Shown one piece after another: positions 44,068 to 53,413 of a stretch of DNA of 64,000 nucleotides. Origin of the DNA: Rhodococcus sp. G-MC3 (GTDB lineage: Bacteria > Actinomycetota > Actinomycetes > Mycobacteriales > Mycobacteriaceae); contig NZ_JASISW010000002.1 of assembly GCF_030063335.1 (NCBI RefSeq), positions 1 through 64,000 on the forward strand. Direction: 5' to 3'. The translations under genes and the position numbers were made by a program. How positions within the stretch are numbered: the stretch's first letter is position 1; each line of letters opens with the position of its first letter. Below the pieces are notes generated by a model that worked only from the letters and a program-made list of their open reading frames with translations, did not search any database and was not told the DNA's origin.

Positions 44068-46524
44068 TCAACCCCGGAACGCCGCGCGGACCCTCAGTCC
44101 GCTCCCGAGGTGATCTGCCTGTTCGGTGACGAGCCTGCGCAACGCCGCCGGCGCCCATTCATGGTCGGCCAGCCACTTCTCGGCCGCTTCGGTCGAATCC
44201 TGTTGCGGGAACAGCCCGATGACCAGGCGTCGGGCGATCTCGATGCTGCGACTCGACCACAACCCCAGGATCTTCTCGAAGTACGAATCGTCGTACTCGG
44301 CCAGCAGGTCACGTCGCCCACCTGCCCGAAATCCGGAGACGGTGGCGTCGACCGCGTCGTTGGATAGATCGTCGGAGTCCATCACGTCGGCCCACGCGCG
44401 AGCTTTCGCATCAGCAGTCGGTTGCGCGGCGATCGCGGCGCGGTGCGAGTTACGTCCCGATGATGTTCTGTCGGTGATCAATTCGCCGTCGATCTGCTCG
44501 GTCGTCACGTCACCCGTTGCGCTGAGTGATCGGAGAAGCATCCAGCGCTGCTCAGGGGCGAGGTCCACTCCCTCGATCGGCAGCGCGCCGTCGAGCAGCC
44601 GAAGTATCTGCCCGGATCGTGCATCGGACCTCTGCGCTGCCGCGGCAACCGCACGCAGCCAGACAATTTGCGCGTCGCTTCCTGGATCGGCGGTCTCGAG
44701 GTGGCTCCAGCAGGTGGCGAGCCAGTGACCGGCGGCAGCCTCGGCATGGCCTACGTAGTTGTCGATCGCATACTGAGTGTTTGCGACGATGGAACTCAAC
44801 ACGGCGATCGTCGATTCCGATACTGCGAACTTCTCCGCAATGTCGAGGTAGATACTCGGCGCGAGATCCGCGTCGCGTGCGCAATTCCAGAGCGCCGACC
44901 AGATCAGACCGCGCGCAAGGGGATCGGCGACACGGTCGAGTGAGGATCTGATCGTGTCGAGTGAGGCCGAATTGAATCGGATCTTGGCGTAGGTGAGATC
45001 GTCGTCGTTGAGCAGAACGAGTGCAGCGGTGGGTAGTTCGATCGGTGTGCTTGTCTGCGAGATGTCGATCTCTCGACGTTCGGTCCGCACGATGGTGCCG
45101 TCGGAATCTTCGTTGTACAGACCGATTGCCAGGCGATGCGGGCGGGGATCGGTTTGCTCGATGGCAGTGCCGGTGAACGACAACGTCGATACTCCCGACG
45201 TCAGCAGCCATGCGGCCGCCCATTCGTCCAGGTTTCGTCCAGATGCCGCTGATGCGTGGGTGAGGAGATTTGCCAGTGTGGTGTTTCCGTAGGCGAATTC
45301 GGTGAAGTACGTCCGCGAAGCCTCGAAGAAGGCGTCTTCTCCCACGTATGCGGCCAGTTGTTTGAGAACGCTTGCACCCTTCGCATACGTGATGCCGTCG
45401 AAATTGAGCTTCGCGGCCTCCAGATCGGGAATGTCCGCGACGATCGGATGTGTGGTCGGAAGCTGATCCTGCAGATACGCCCAAGCTTTTCGGCGATTGG
45501 CGAAACTGACCCATGCGTCCGTGAACCGGGTGGCATGCGCCGATGTGAAGGCTCCCATGAAGTCGGCGAACGACTCCTTGAGCCACAGATCGTCCCACCA
45601 CTCCATGGTGACCAGGTCGCCGAACCACATGTGCGCCATCTCGTGCAGGATCGTGTTGGCGCGCTGCTCGTACTGCGCTTGCGTTGCGGCCGAACGAAAT
45701 ACGTAGGATTCTGTGAACGTCACCAGTCCTGGATTCTCCATTGCGCCGAGGTTGTACTCGGGCACGAAGATCTGGTCGTATTTGCCGAAGGGGTACGGAA
45801 AGTCGAACGTGTCGTGATAGAAGTCGAGGCCTTGCTTGGTGATCTCGAAGATGTCCTCGGGATCGAAATGCTCCGCGAGTGAGGCGCGGCACAGAGCAGC
45901 CAGCGGGACAGTCAGATCTCCTCGGCTCCAGGAAGATTCGGCCCGGTGATACGGACCTGCGGCAATGGCGGTGATGTATGTCGAGATGGGGAGCGTCGGT
46001 TCGAACGTCACGGTGTCGGCGGACCTGCTGCCAGTCCGGTTGGATAGAACCTGCCAAGTTTCGGGGGCCGATACCTCGAAGATGAAGGGCGCCTTGATGT
46101 CGGGCTGCTCGAAATTGGCGAACACCCGTCGAGCATCGGCAGGTTCGTACTGCGTGTAGAGGTAGACGGCATCGTCTACCGGGTCCTTGAAGCGGTGCAG
46201 CCCTTCTCCCGATCGGCTGTAGCGTCCGCGCGCATCGACGACGACGGTGTTGTGTGCGCCGAGTCCGACCAGTTGAATGCGTGAACCGTCGTGATCGACC
46301 GGAACCGGCGTGCCGTCCAGTGTCACCGACATGACCTCAGGCCCGATGAAGTCGAGCCACGTCGCGTGGGTGGTGGCGTCGAACGTGATCGTGGTTCGAG
46401 TGCCGAAGGTGTCCGCGGAGAGGTCAGCAGCCTCGCGGAGGTCGAGTTCCACGTGATAGCCGACGCCGGTGATATGGCGTGATCGGCGTCGGGTCTCGGT
46501 CCGGGAGAGATTCGCGGTGTTCAC
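44068..46524 (-). CDS. pepN: Aminopeptidase N (M1 family)
   Basis: An 818-aa zinc metallopeptidase that removes N-terminal residues from peptides in the cytosol. Key motifs are GAMENPG (about residue 263) for the substrate N-terminus and the zinc-binding HEMAH (about 297) with the downstream glutamate in KESFADFM (about 319). The C-terminal ERAP-like helical domain fills the remainder. GTG start at 46524. It is divergent from the HTH/Clp_N operon with 83 bases between, so the doubled palindrome there may affect both. Confidence 0.96.
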   Translation of the reverse strand: MNTANLSRTETRRRSRHITGVGYHVELDLREAADLSADTFGTRTTITFDATTHATWLDFIGPEVMSVTLDGTPVPVDHDGSRIQLVGLGAHNTVVVDARGRYSRSGEGLHRFKDPVDDAVYLYTQYEPADARRVFANFEQPDIKAPFIFEVSAPETWQVLSNRTGSRSADTVTFEPTLPISTYITAIAAGPYHRAESSWSRGDLTVPLAALCRASLAEHFDPEDIFEITKQGLDFYHDTFDFPYPFGKYDQIFVPEYNLGAMENPGLVTFTESYVFRSAATQAQYEQRANTILHEMAHMWFGDLVTMEWWDDLWLKESFADFMGAFTSAHATRFTDAWVSFANRRKAWAYLQDQLPTTHPIVADIPDLEAAKLNFDGITYAKGASVLKQLAAYVGEDAFFEASRTYFTEFAYGNTTLANLLTHASAASGRNLDEWAAAWLLTSGVSTLSFTGTAIEQTDPRPHRLAIGLYNEDSDGTIVRTERREIDISQTSTPIELPTAALVLLNDDDLTYAKIRFNSASLDTIRSSLDRVADPLARGLIWSALWNCARDADLAPSIYLDIAEKFAVSESTIAVLSSIVANTQYAIDNYVGHAEAAAGHWLATCWSHLETADPGSDAQIVWLRAVAAAAQRSDARSGQILRLLDGALPIEGVDLAPEQRWMLLRSLSATGDVTTEQIDGELITDRTSSGRNSHRAAIAAQPTADAKARAWADVMDSDDLSNDAVDATVSGFRAGGRRDLLAEYDDSYFEKILGLWSSRSIEIARRLVIGLFPQQDSTEAAEKWLADHEWAPAALRRLVTEQADHLGSGLRVRAAFRG

Positions 46525-46560
46525 GCTTCCAGGGTATGCCGCTCAGCTGTCCGCAGATGT

Positions 46561-46603
46561 GTCAATCAAGGTTGACAAACCGATAATGTCAACCTAAATT
46601 GAC
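46561..46603. promoter_or_regulatory. Doubled palindrome GTCAA-N6-TTGAC on a consensus promoter
   Basis: Two 16-base palindromes of the form GTCAA-N6-TTGAC (46561-46576 and 46588-46603) are spaced 27 bases apart. The first covers the -35 TTGACA (46572-46577), the second the -10 TAAATT (46595-46600), with a 17-bp spacer. An overlapping palindrome AGGTTGAC-N11-GTCAACCT joins their inner halves. Transcription would begin just before the ATG at 46608. Repression by the HTH protein encoded next is the likeliest role. Confidence 0.8.
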
Positions 46604-46607
46604 GGAC

Positions 46608-46823
46608 ATGACCGAAGCAACCACACTCGCCGCCGCAGCAGGGAGCCCCGATCCCAAGGAGGGTTTGCGCGCTGTCCTGGCGCTTCGACGTTTGCTCGAA
46701 CGGTTGGAGGCGATTCAGGTTGCCAACGCGCGCAGGCAAGGCTGGTCGTGGCAAGCGATCGCCGATTCGCTCGAGGTGAGCAAGCAAGCGGTGCACAAGA
46801 AACACAACAGATCAGGAAGGTGA
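46608..46823 (+). CDS. 71-aa helix-turn-helix protein, probable autorepressor
   Basis: A small protein: an N-terminal helix (GLRAVLALRRLLERLEAIQV, about residues 18-37) for dimerisation and a C-terminal HTH, WSWQAIADSLEVSKQAVHKK (about 45-64). Such sigma-like HTH proteins are often encoded beside Clp_N-domain proteins in actinobacteria. The ATG at 46608 lies just behind the doubled palindrome; TTG at 46599 is less likely since it is inside the operator. It ends 3 bases before the Clp_N gene. Confidence 0.8.
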   Translation: MTEATTLAAAAGSPDPKEGLRAVLALRRLLERLEAIQVANARRQGWSWQAIADSLEVSKQAVHKKHNRSGR

Positions 46824-46826
46824 GAG

Positions 46827-47366
46827 ATGTTCGAGAAGTTCACCAGCGGCGCACGCGAGGCCGTCGTCGCGGCCCAGGCGGAAGCGCGTCAAGTGCACGC
46901 CACCCGCATCGGGACCGTGCATCTCTTCCTAGGGGTCATCGGTGCGGCGGATCCCGAGTTGGCTTCACTGCTGACGGACGAGGGGTATACAGCCGAGTCC
47001 GTTCGCAGGCTGCTGTCGGAGAGCAGTGCGCTCGGAGGCCGGGACGCGGAGGCTCTCGAATCGATCGGAATCGACCTCGAGTCCGTTCGTGCCAGCCTGG
47101 AATCGACCTTCGGCGAAGGCGCGTTGGATGAGCCTGCACCACCCAAGAACGGTTGGCTGCATCGAAAGGCCGGGCACATCGCGTTCGCGGCCGCGTCGAA
47201 GAAGGCGCTCGAACACGCGTTGCGCGAGGCCATCGCGCGCAAAGAATCCGAGATCCGTTGCGAACACTTGCTGCTCGGTCTGATCAGGGGCGCCGACGAC
47301 GATTTCACCGCGATCGTGACCGAGCCCGATCGTTTGCGTAAGAGGCTAGGGAAAGACGCGTCCTAG
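46827..47366 (+). CDS. Clp N-terminal-domain protein without AAA+ module
   Basis: A 179-aa protein with two Clp_N repeats: residues 1-75 (FEKFTSGAREAVVAAQAEA, then THTIG-like TRIGTVHLFLGVI) and about 115-175 (SKKALEHALREAIARKES, then CEHLLLGLI). In ClpC and ClpB this domain binds adaptors and substrates. The absence of AAA+ and protease parts suggests an adaptor or inhibitor role toward ClpC/ClpP, or recognition of damaged proteins. Short spacing places it in one operon with the HTH gene. Confidence 0.88.
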   Translation: MFEKFTSGAREAVVAAQAEARQVHATRIGTVHLFLGVIGAADPELASLLTDEGYTAESVRRLLSESSALGGRDAEALESIGIDLESVRASLESTFGEGALDEPAPPKNGWLHRKAGHIAFAAASKKALEHALREAIARKESEIRCEHLLLGLIRGADDDFTAIVTEPDRLRKRLGKDAS

Positions 47367-47391
47367 TGGCCCAACAACTAGTCTCTCTGGC

Positions 47392-47772
47392 ATGACATTT
47401 TTTGCACGGCTCGTCATCAATGCAGTTGCGATCTGGCTGGCAGCACAGTGGGTCGATGGAATCGATGTCACCAGCTCCGGCCGCGGAACCGGCTGGGACC
47501 TGATAGTTCTCGCGGGAATCGCCGCGGTGTTCACCATCGTGAACGCGTTCATCAAACCGTTCGTGAAACTACTGTCGTTGCCTCTGCTGATCCTTACACT
47601 CGGACTGTTCACCCTCGTCATCAACGCACTGATGCTGATGTTGACCGCATGGATTTCCACGGCTACTCAGTACGGATTGCTGATCGACGGTTTCGCTGCA
47701 GCATTCTGGGGCGCGTTGATCATCTCGATCGTCAACTTTCTCCTTGGCGCTTTCGTACCCGAGAAGCGTTAA
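47392..47772 (+). CDS. Phage-holin-family IV-type membrane protein
   Basis: A 126-aa protein with four hydrophobic segments, including the [21 protein letters not shown] region (two parts, about residues 60-82) typical of the mycobacterial 4_1 holin-superfamily proteins. No lysin gene accompanies it, so a host membrane function is more likely than phage lysis. It converges on menA with a 4-base overlap. Confidence 0.8.
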   Translation: MTFFARLVINAVAIWLAAQWVDGIDVTSSGRGTGWDLIVLAGIAAVFTIVNAFIKPFVKLLSLPLLILTLGLFTLVINALMLMLTAWISTATQYGLLIDGFAAAFWGALIISIVNFLLGAFVPEKR

Positions 47773-48638
47773 GCGAGAGCAAGCGCGATGCCGGTAGCCA
47801 CGCCCCAGACCAGCATCGCCAAACCCGAGTCACGCAGAGCCGGTATGAGCGCGAGCCCTTGGGCTCCCGTGCGTACCGGCTTGTTCGCGCGGGCGGCGAG
47901 TGGAAGTGCAATCAGAGCAACGAGTGCCCACGGCGTCCTCGCGACGAGCGCGACGGTGACCGCGAACGGCACCACGACGAGCGCCAGATGCAACAGCCGG
48001 GTGCGAGTGTCGCCCAAACGCACGGCGAGAGTGTGCTTTCCGGAGTCCGGGTCGGTGTCTATATCTCGCAAATTGTTGGCAACCAGCACCGCACTGGAGA
48101 ACGAACCGACGGCAATCGCCGATACCAGGCCGGCCCAGTCGACACGATCCGCCTGAACGAACTGAGTGCCCAGCACCGCCACTAGGCCGAAGAACACAAA
48201 TACGGCGATCTCGCCGAGCCCGCTGTAGCCGTAGGGCTTCTTGCCGCCGGTATAAAACCACGCGCCGGCGATGCAGACGGCTCCAACAACGACTAGCCAC
48301 CATGCAGTGGTCACAGCAAGTACGAGACCGGCGACGGCACCGACAACGAAGCACCCGATCGCAGCGGCTTTGACCGCCCGAGGAGTTGCGACGCGGGAGC
48401 CCACGAGCCTCATCGGACCGACCCGCTCGTCGTCCGTGCCGCGTATGCCGTCGGAATAATCGTTGGCGAAATTGACGCCGATGATCAACGCCAGCGATAC
48501 GAGCAACGCCAGCAGAGCTTTCCACCAGACCGCGCCGCCGAGAGAAGCTGCAGCGCCGGTTCCCACCAGAACGGGCGCGATCGCATTCGGTAACGTGCGC
48601 GGGCGCGCGCCTTCGATCCATTGAGCTGCAGTGGCCAT
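47769..48638 (-). CDS. menA: 1,4-dihydroxy-2-naphthoate polyprenyltransferase
   Basis: A 289-aa UbiA-family membrane enzyme with about eight spans that attaches the polyprenyl tail to 1,4-dihydroxy-2-naphthoate in menaquinone synthesis. The first Asp-rich motif is [14 protein letters not shown] (about residues 55-68) and the second is [14 protein letters not shown] (about 190-203). The ATG at 48638 starts the family N-terminus; ATG 48656 adds six residues. Confidence 0.95.
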   Translation of the reverse strand: MATAAQWIEGARPRTLPNAIAPVLVGTGAAASLGGAVWWKALLALLVSLALIIGVNFANDYSDGIRGTDDERVGPMRLVGSRVATPRAVKAAAIGCFVVGAVAGLVLAVTTAWWLVVVGAVCIAGAWFYTGGKKPYGYSGLGEIAVFVFFGLVAVLGTQFVQADRVDWAGLVSAIAVGSFSSAVLVANNLRDIDTDPDSGKHTLAVRLGDTRTRLLHLALVVVPFAVTVALVARTPWALVALIALPLAARANKPVRTGAQGLALIPALRDSGLAMLVWGVATGIALALA

Positions 48639-48710
48639 TTCCTGATCTTTGCGCATCGAGGACGGCTACGTCACGCCGAGGTCCTGTGTGTCCCGCCGAG
48701 GTCGTGCGGG

Positions 48711-49997
48711 TCAGGGAAAGGGCAGGCGTGGCAACTGTGGCAACTGGATCTGCGGAAGGACGATGCGGGGGAGTTGGAACGGGGCAGGTGCCGGCGCGGG
48801 CGGAGCCACGTTGCCGCCGGTGTTGTAACGCGGAATGTAGGCGTCGGGCGCCTGCGGATCCGGTGCAGGAACAACGGTCGTGAAAGCTATTGCGGTTGGA
48901 TCGGCCGGTGGGGGCGTCGTCGGGCGCACCGCCGTGCTGCTGGGGGCGGTCATTATCGTTGTCTGCTCCACCTCGTCTCCGGATGCCGTGTCCGCAACGG
49001 TGCTCACCGGGATGCCGGCATCCGAGCGATCGGTACCCGCGTCCGGCAACAGCATCCACGTCAGAAATCCAAGAGCGAGGATGGACGGAAGCCCGAAGCG
49101 AAGAAGCGGAGTCAACAAGGTCTTTGCGTTTCGGCGCGCGGTCGACGGTGCCGGGGGCCGCATGCCGTCCACACGGGTCGCGTACAGCGCTGCACCCCTG
49201 GCCGAGATCAGTTCGGGGTCTGTGGGGACCACCACGGGGATCCGGAGATAGCGGCCCAGTACATCGCTCAGCAGTGGAATGCGGGCGCCGCCGCCGATGG
49301 CAACGACGACCTCCGGGGGAATCTCCGACATCTCGGCCAGATCGCGAAGTGCTATCGCCGAGCGCTCGGTGGGACGGATGATCTGAAGATCGAACATTCT
49401 GCGGTCCAGCAAACGGAATTGGCCGTCCGTTGTCTGGGTCGCCTCGTGCGTCGAGAGCGCTTCCTTTATCTCCCGACTGAAATCCAGAAGCTCGAGGGCC
49501 TCCTCGTCGGTGCGGGGAACTGCGAGGATGTCGAGTGTCATCAGGTTGTCACGTACCGAGCCGTCAATTCCGTTGCCGCTGAAATCGGAGGACCTGGTGG
49601 TGGCATAGACGGTGCCGCTGTCGATATCGGCGACAGTCATCTCGAGCCCGGTGGCGCCGAGGTCGTAGATCGCGACGGTGCGGTACCGAAAATCTGGATC
49701 CGAACGCAGCTGCTCGATGGTTCCGGTGATCTCGGAGATGACATGCACCTCGGACACGTATTCCTCGACCAGCGCAGACTTCAGTGCAGCAGCGTAGTCG
49801 GGGTCAGGAAATGCAACACCGAGCGAGTGTGGGGCGTCGGGGCGATCGACGATCGCACGGATAGCGTGAGCGACGTCCTCTGCATCGGGGACTTGGCCTG
49901 CCGAAGGAAACCACTCGGCCGTGAACGACCGCCCGTCGAGGGTCCGGACAGCGCGGATACCGCTCGTGCCCATAGACATGCCGACTGACGAAACCAT
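48711..49997 (-). CDS. Hsp70-like ATPase with membrane anchor and proline-rich tail
   Basis: A 428-aa actin-fold ATPase. The phosphate-1 loop is degenerate (MGTSGIRAVR near residue 9), while IYDLGATGLEMTV near 110 and AIGGGARIPLLSDV near 224 resemble Hsp70 phosphate-2 and adenosine motifs. A membrane helix follows at about 305-325, and the last 100 residues are Pro/Thr/Ala-rich and presumably outside the cell. The Hsp70 peptide-binding domain is absent. It is divergent from a SARP/STAND regulator. It could act as a membrane sensor or cell-wall regulator; this is inference. Confidence 0.75.
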   Translation of the reverse strand: MVSSVGMSMGTSGIRAVRTLDGRSFTAEWFPSAGQVPDAEDVAHAIRAIVDRPDAPHSLGVAFPDPDYAAALKSALVEEYVSEVHVISEITGTIEQLRSDPDFRYRTVAIYDLGATGLEMTVADIDSGTVYATTRSSDFSGNGIDGSVRDNLMTLDILAVPRTDEEALELLDFSREIKEALSTHEATQTTDGQFRLLDRRMFDLQIIRPTERSAIALRDLAEMSEIPPEVVVAIGGGARIPLLSDVLGRYLRIPVVVPTDPELISARGAALYATRVDGMRPPAPSTARRNAKTLLTPLLRFGLPSILALGFLTWMLLPDAGTDRSDAGIPVSTVADTASGDEVEQTTIMTAPSSTAVRPTTPPPADPTAIAFTTVVPAPDPQAPDAYIPRYNTGGNVAPPAPAPAPFQLPRIVLPQIQLPQLPRLPFP

Positions 49998-50160
49998 CGC
50001 TGCTCATGGCCTCCCATCCCCTACGAAGATGCGCTGCTGAACCGGCAACTGCATCACCCCTTGGCGGACACTCTACCGTCTTGTGGTCTGTTTTCCGACC
50101 CGTAACCGACCGATCGGCGAATCTCGTGCCGAATGGGCAGGTCACCTACGATGATCAGCA

Positions 50161-53100
50161 GTGCAGCCGGACATCCGTGAACCAGAAGCGTCAGTCCCCG
50201 TCCTTCCTGTGGAAGTCGGCGTGCTCGGTGCTGTCGCGACCCGGATCGATGGTGTGATGACACCGCTACCAGGCAACCGATCTCGCGCATTGCTCGTCGC
50301 CCTCGGTGCGTCGCCGGGGCGCATCAGATCGGCGGCAGCCCTGATCGACGACGTCTGGCCGGACGAGGCACCTCGGTCGCCCAAGAACGCGCTTCAGACG
50401 CAGATCTCCAGGCTCAGGTCGGCGCTTGCACCTGGTCTGCTCGAGAGTGGGCCTGCGGGTTATCGCTTGGTTCTGACAGTCGACCAGTTCGATCTCACGT
50501 GTGCTCAATCGCGAGCGTCCGACGCACGGGCGAACGTCGCGGAAGGCCGATTCGACGAGGCATTGATTTCCGTGGCGTCCGCCAGATCGCTGTGGCGCGG
50601 TGAGCCGGCCGCGGATTTGCCTGCATCGGGACTCGCGGAGGAGTTGGGCAGGCGGGCAAAAGTAGTCGCACGCGCACTCGACGAAATCGAGATCGGTGCA
50701 CTTCTGGCTCTGGGCGATCACGACCGCGCCCTGCCGCTGATTCGGGCCGCAGTGCACCACGATCCGCTCGATGAACAGGCAGCGGAACACTTGATGCGAT
50801 GCTTGAACGCGCTCGGTCGCACCAACGATGCACTCGCCGCGTTCGCCCGCATTCGCGGATCCCTCGCCGACGCGCTCGGTACCGATCCGTCGGCCATGCT
50901 CGTCGAACTCAACGCAGAACTGCTCGAGGCGCCGCCCGCGAAAGTAGCGGTCGCCATCGGACTGCGGGCGGCCCCCAACGAACTCATTGGGCGCGAGGCG
51001 GACATCGCTGCGCTGGAAGCACTGATGGCGCGATCGCGTTCGACGACGATCCTGGGCCCGGGTGGCAGCGGAAAGACAAGAATCGCACACGAACTCGGCG
51101 CGCGAGCGCGTGAAAATACTCCCGTAGCCGTGGTCGAGTTGGCGTCACTTCGTCGGGGCCAGGATGTGGCCGCTGCGATCACGAGCACGCTCGGTCTCAG
51201 CGAAACGGAACTGAAGATCGGACGCCTCGGTATCGGGCGGGTCCACACCGCTCAGGAACGGCTGCGTGAGGCTTTGTCGGCGCGCCCGAGTCTTCTCATC
51301 CTCGACAACTGCGAACACGTCGTTGACGACGTTGCGCTCATCGTGGATGAATTGATTTCGGCGAGTGAGCACGTGACGATTCTTGCGACGTCGCGATCCC
51401 CTCTGGCGATCACCGCCGAAGTCACGTACCCGCTGCCACCCCTGTACATGGAAGGACCAGGGTCGCCTGCAGCGGAACTGTTCGTCGCGCGCGCGCGTGC
51501 AGTCCGCCCCGGCGTCATGTTCGATCCGGCCGAGGTGGATCGATTGTGCCGCACGCTCGACGGCCTCCCTCTCGCCATCGAACTTGCAGCCGCACGCGTG
51601 AGGACCCTGGCGGTGGCAGACATCAACTCTCGGCTCGAGCATCGTTTCGCGCTCCTGCGCAGTTCGGATCGGACCAGGCCTGAACGGCATCGAACCTTGC
51701 ACGCCGTCATCGACTGGAGTTGGAACCTCCTCGAGCAGGATCAGCAGCTGGCACTCACTCGATTGTGCAGATTCCCAGCAGGATTCACTGCCCACGCCGC
51801 GGAACATGTAGCAGGCTTCGGCGGTGTCGACGACGTCCTCGACGCGATCGGCGGGCTCGTCGGTCAGTCCCTGCTCACTGTGGTCGACGAGGGTGATCAC
51901 ATTCGTTACCACATGCTAGAGACCGTTCGGGAGTTCGGCGAGGAACAGCTCGACGACGCCGACGATGCTGTCGTCACCGAGAGAATGTTGCAGTGGGGTT
52001 CGAGCCTGGCGCGGACCGTGACTGACGGCTATCGGCAATCTCGACAGATCGAGGTGATTCGCATCCTCGAAGAGGACCACGACAACCTGCTCGACGTGCT
52101 AAGGCATGCTCTTCACGCCCGCCGGTGGCCAGTGGCGTACGCGATATTTGCTGCGCTGTCCTACTTCTGGTCGATGCGTGGGGCGCACACCGAGGTTCTG
52201 AACTGGGCGCCTCGGTTCCTCCGTGCGCCGATAGAGGGCGCCGAAGCGGCCGAGATAATCGACGACGATGTCGTACTGACCAACCTCGTGATCCTCGCGC
52301 ATGCGGCGCACGACGAGAACATTCGTGAAGCCGCGCGAATTCGCGTCCGCATTCGCCGTTGTCTGTCGGCGCGTCGACGCATCGAACCGGGCTTGCGTTT
52401 TGTCGCGGAAATTCTTGTGGGACGATCCGACGGTCGCGGATTGGCCAGGAAACTCGCACGAGGAATTCGTGACCGGGAGGCTTCGGTCCGCAACTTGGCT
52501 CTGATGTTTCGCGCCACCCTGCACGAGAACCTAGGGTGTCTGCACGAAGGGGCCCGCGACGCCGAGGCCGCGAAGTGTTTGGCTGAGCGACGTGGTGACC
52601 TGTGGATCGTCGCATCCTCGTCGCAAGCATTGGGCAGTATCCACGGCCAGTCGGGGCGCCACGAGGATGCGATCGCGAACTACACGATGGCGGCAGACCT
52701 GCTGTGGGATCTGCACGCGTACGACGAGAGTATCCAGATGCGCGGATACGCCAGTGGCGCACTGATCGCGGCAGGCCGAATCGACGAAGGCCGTGCGATG
52801 GCGGAGACGATGGAAATGTCTGCGGGCGGGCAATCGCCGATACCAGCGTCGTCCATCCCTATCGACGCGGACACCACGGACCAGCGGCTCGCATCTGTCA
52901 CGGCCACCCTTGCCGAAGCTGATATCGCGGAGGGAAAGATCAAAGAAGGTTTGGCCCAGCATCGCCGAGCAGTCGACATCGCAGGATTCGCCGGCGACTC
53001 GCGTGGCGATCCATCGCTGACCATGCTCGCCAGTGCGTCGGTCTCAGCTCATGCGCTGCACGGTGGAACCGGCACAATTGTGGACGCGGCTGCTGTTCTC

Positions 53101-53409
53101 GAGTTCGTCGCGTCGACGCGTATGGGTCCGGGTGGATTTCGCGATCTACCCCAGCTCGGCGCGGTCGCCTGCGCAATCGGATCGTTCGACATCCAGTCCC
53201 GTCGTGACCCGGATCGCGGGATTCGACTCCTGGCGATATCCGTCAAAGCCAAGGCGCGCCAAGACTATCCGTCGATGCGTCCGGAGCGCCACCTGGATGC
53301 CGCACGGGCCGTCCTGGGGGACCGGGCGGTCGACGTTGCCATCAAGTCGGTAGCACACACTACAAGGGCCGGAGCGCTCGCCGAGATACTCGAGTTGCTC
53401 CGGCCCTGA
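50161..53409 (+). CDS. SARP/AfsR-type regulator: winged helix, BTAD, STAND ATPase, TPR-like repeats
   Basis: A 1082-aa regulator. Residues about 18-110 form an OmpR-type winged helix (VEVGVLGAVATRIDGV; NALQTQISRLRSAL). A BTAD follows (about 115-255). A NB-ARC/STAND ATPase begins with the P-loop ILGPGGSGKTR near residue 298, with LLILDNCEHVVDD as Walker B near 380. A helical, repeat-rich region fills about 620-1080. Such proteins sense a ligand through the helical part and activate promoters on ATP binding. It starts with GTG; the ABC exporter converges 5 bases downstream. Confidence 0.9.
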   Translation: MQPDIREPEASVPVLPVEVGVLGAVATRIDGVMTPLPGNRSRALLVALGASPGRIRSAAALIDDVWPDEAPRSPKNALQTQISRLRSALAPGLLESGPAGYRLVLTVDQFDLTCAQSRASDARANVAEGRFDEALISVASARSLWRGEPAADLPASGLAEELGRRAKVVARALDEIEIGALLALGDHDRALPLIRAAVHHDPLDEQAAEHLMRCLNALGRTNDALAAFARIRGSLADALGTDPSAMLVELNAELLEAPPAKVAVAIGLRAAPNELIGREADIAALEALMARSRSTTILGPGGSGKTRIAHELGARARENTPVAVVELASLRRGQDVAAAITSTLGLSETELKIGRLGIGRVHTAQERLREALSARPSLLILDNCEHVVDDVALIVDELISASEHVTILATSRSPLAITAEVTYPLPPLYMEGPGSPAAELFVARARAVRPGVMFDPAEVDRLCRTLDGLPLAIELAAARVRTLAVADINSRLEHRFALLRSSDRTRPERHRTLHAVIDWSWNLLEQDQQLALTRLCRFPAGFTAHAAEHVAGFGGVDDVLDAIGGLVGQSLLTVVDEGDHIRYHMLETVREFGEEQLDDADDAVVTERMLQWGSSLARTVTDGYRQSRQIEVIRILEEDHDNLLDVLRHALHARRWPVAYAIFAALSYFWSMRGAHTEVLNWAPRFLRAPIEGAEAAEIIDDDVVLTNLVILAHAAHDENIREAARIRVRIRRCLSARRRIEPGLRFVAEILVGRSDGRGLARKLARGIRDREASVRNLALMFRATLHENLGCLHEGARDAEAAKCLAERRGDLWIVASSSQALGSIHGQSGRHEDAIANYTMAADLLWDLHAYDESIQMRGYASGALIAAGRIDEGRAMAETMEMSAGGQSPIPASSIPIDADTTDQRLASVTATLAEADIAEGKIKEGLAQHRRAVDIAGFAGDSRGDPSLTMLASASVSAHALHGGTGTIVDAAAVLEFVASTRMGPGGFRDLPQLGAVACAIGSFDIQSRRDPDRGIRLLAISVKAKARQDYPSMRPERHLDAARAVLGDRAVDVAIKSVAHTTRAGALAEILELLRP

Positions 53410-53413
53410 CCGA

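Noticed and set aside
44552..46057. A 501-codon frame within pepN in another phase of the same strand
   Set aside because: PepN motifs (GAMEN, HEMAH) fix the true frame; the shadow is arginine-rich and without domains.
47392..47772. Holin-like gene considered as a prophage remnant
   Set aside because: No lysin, integrase or attachment site accompanies it, and neighbours are core genes.
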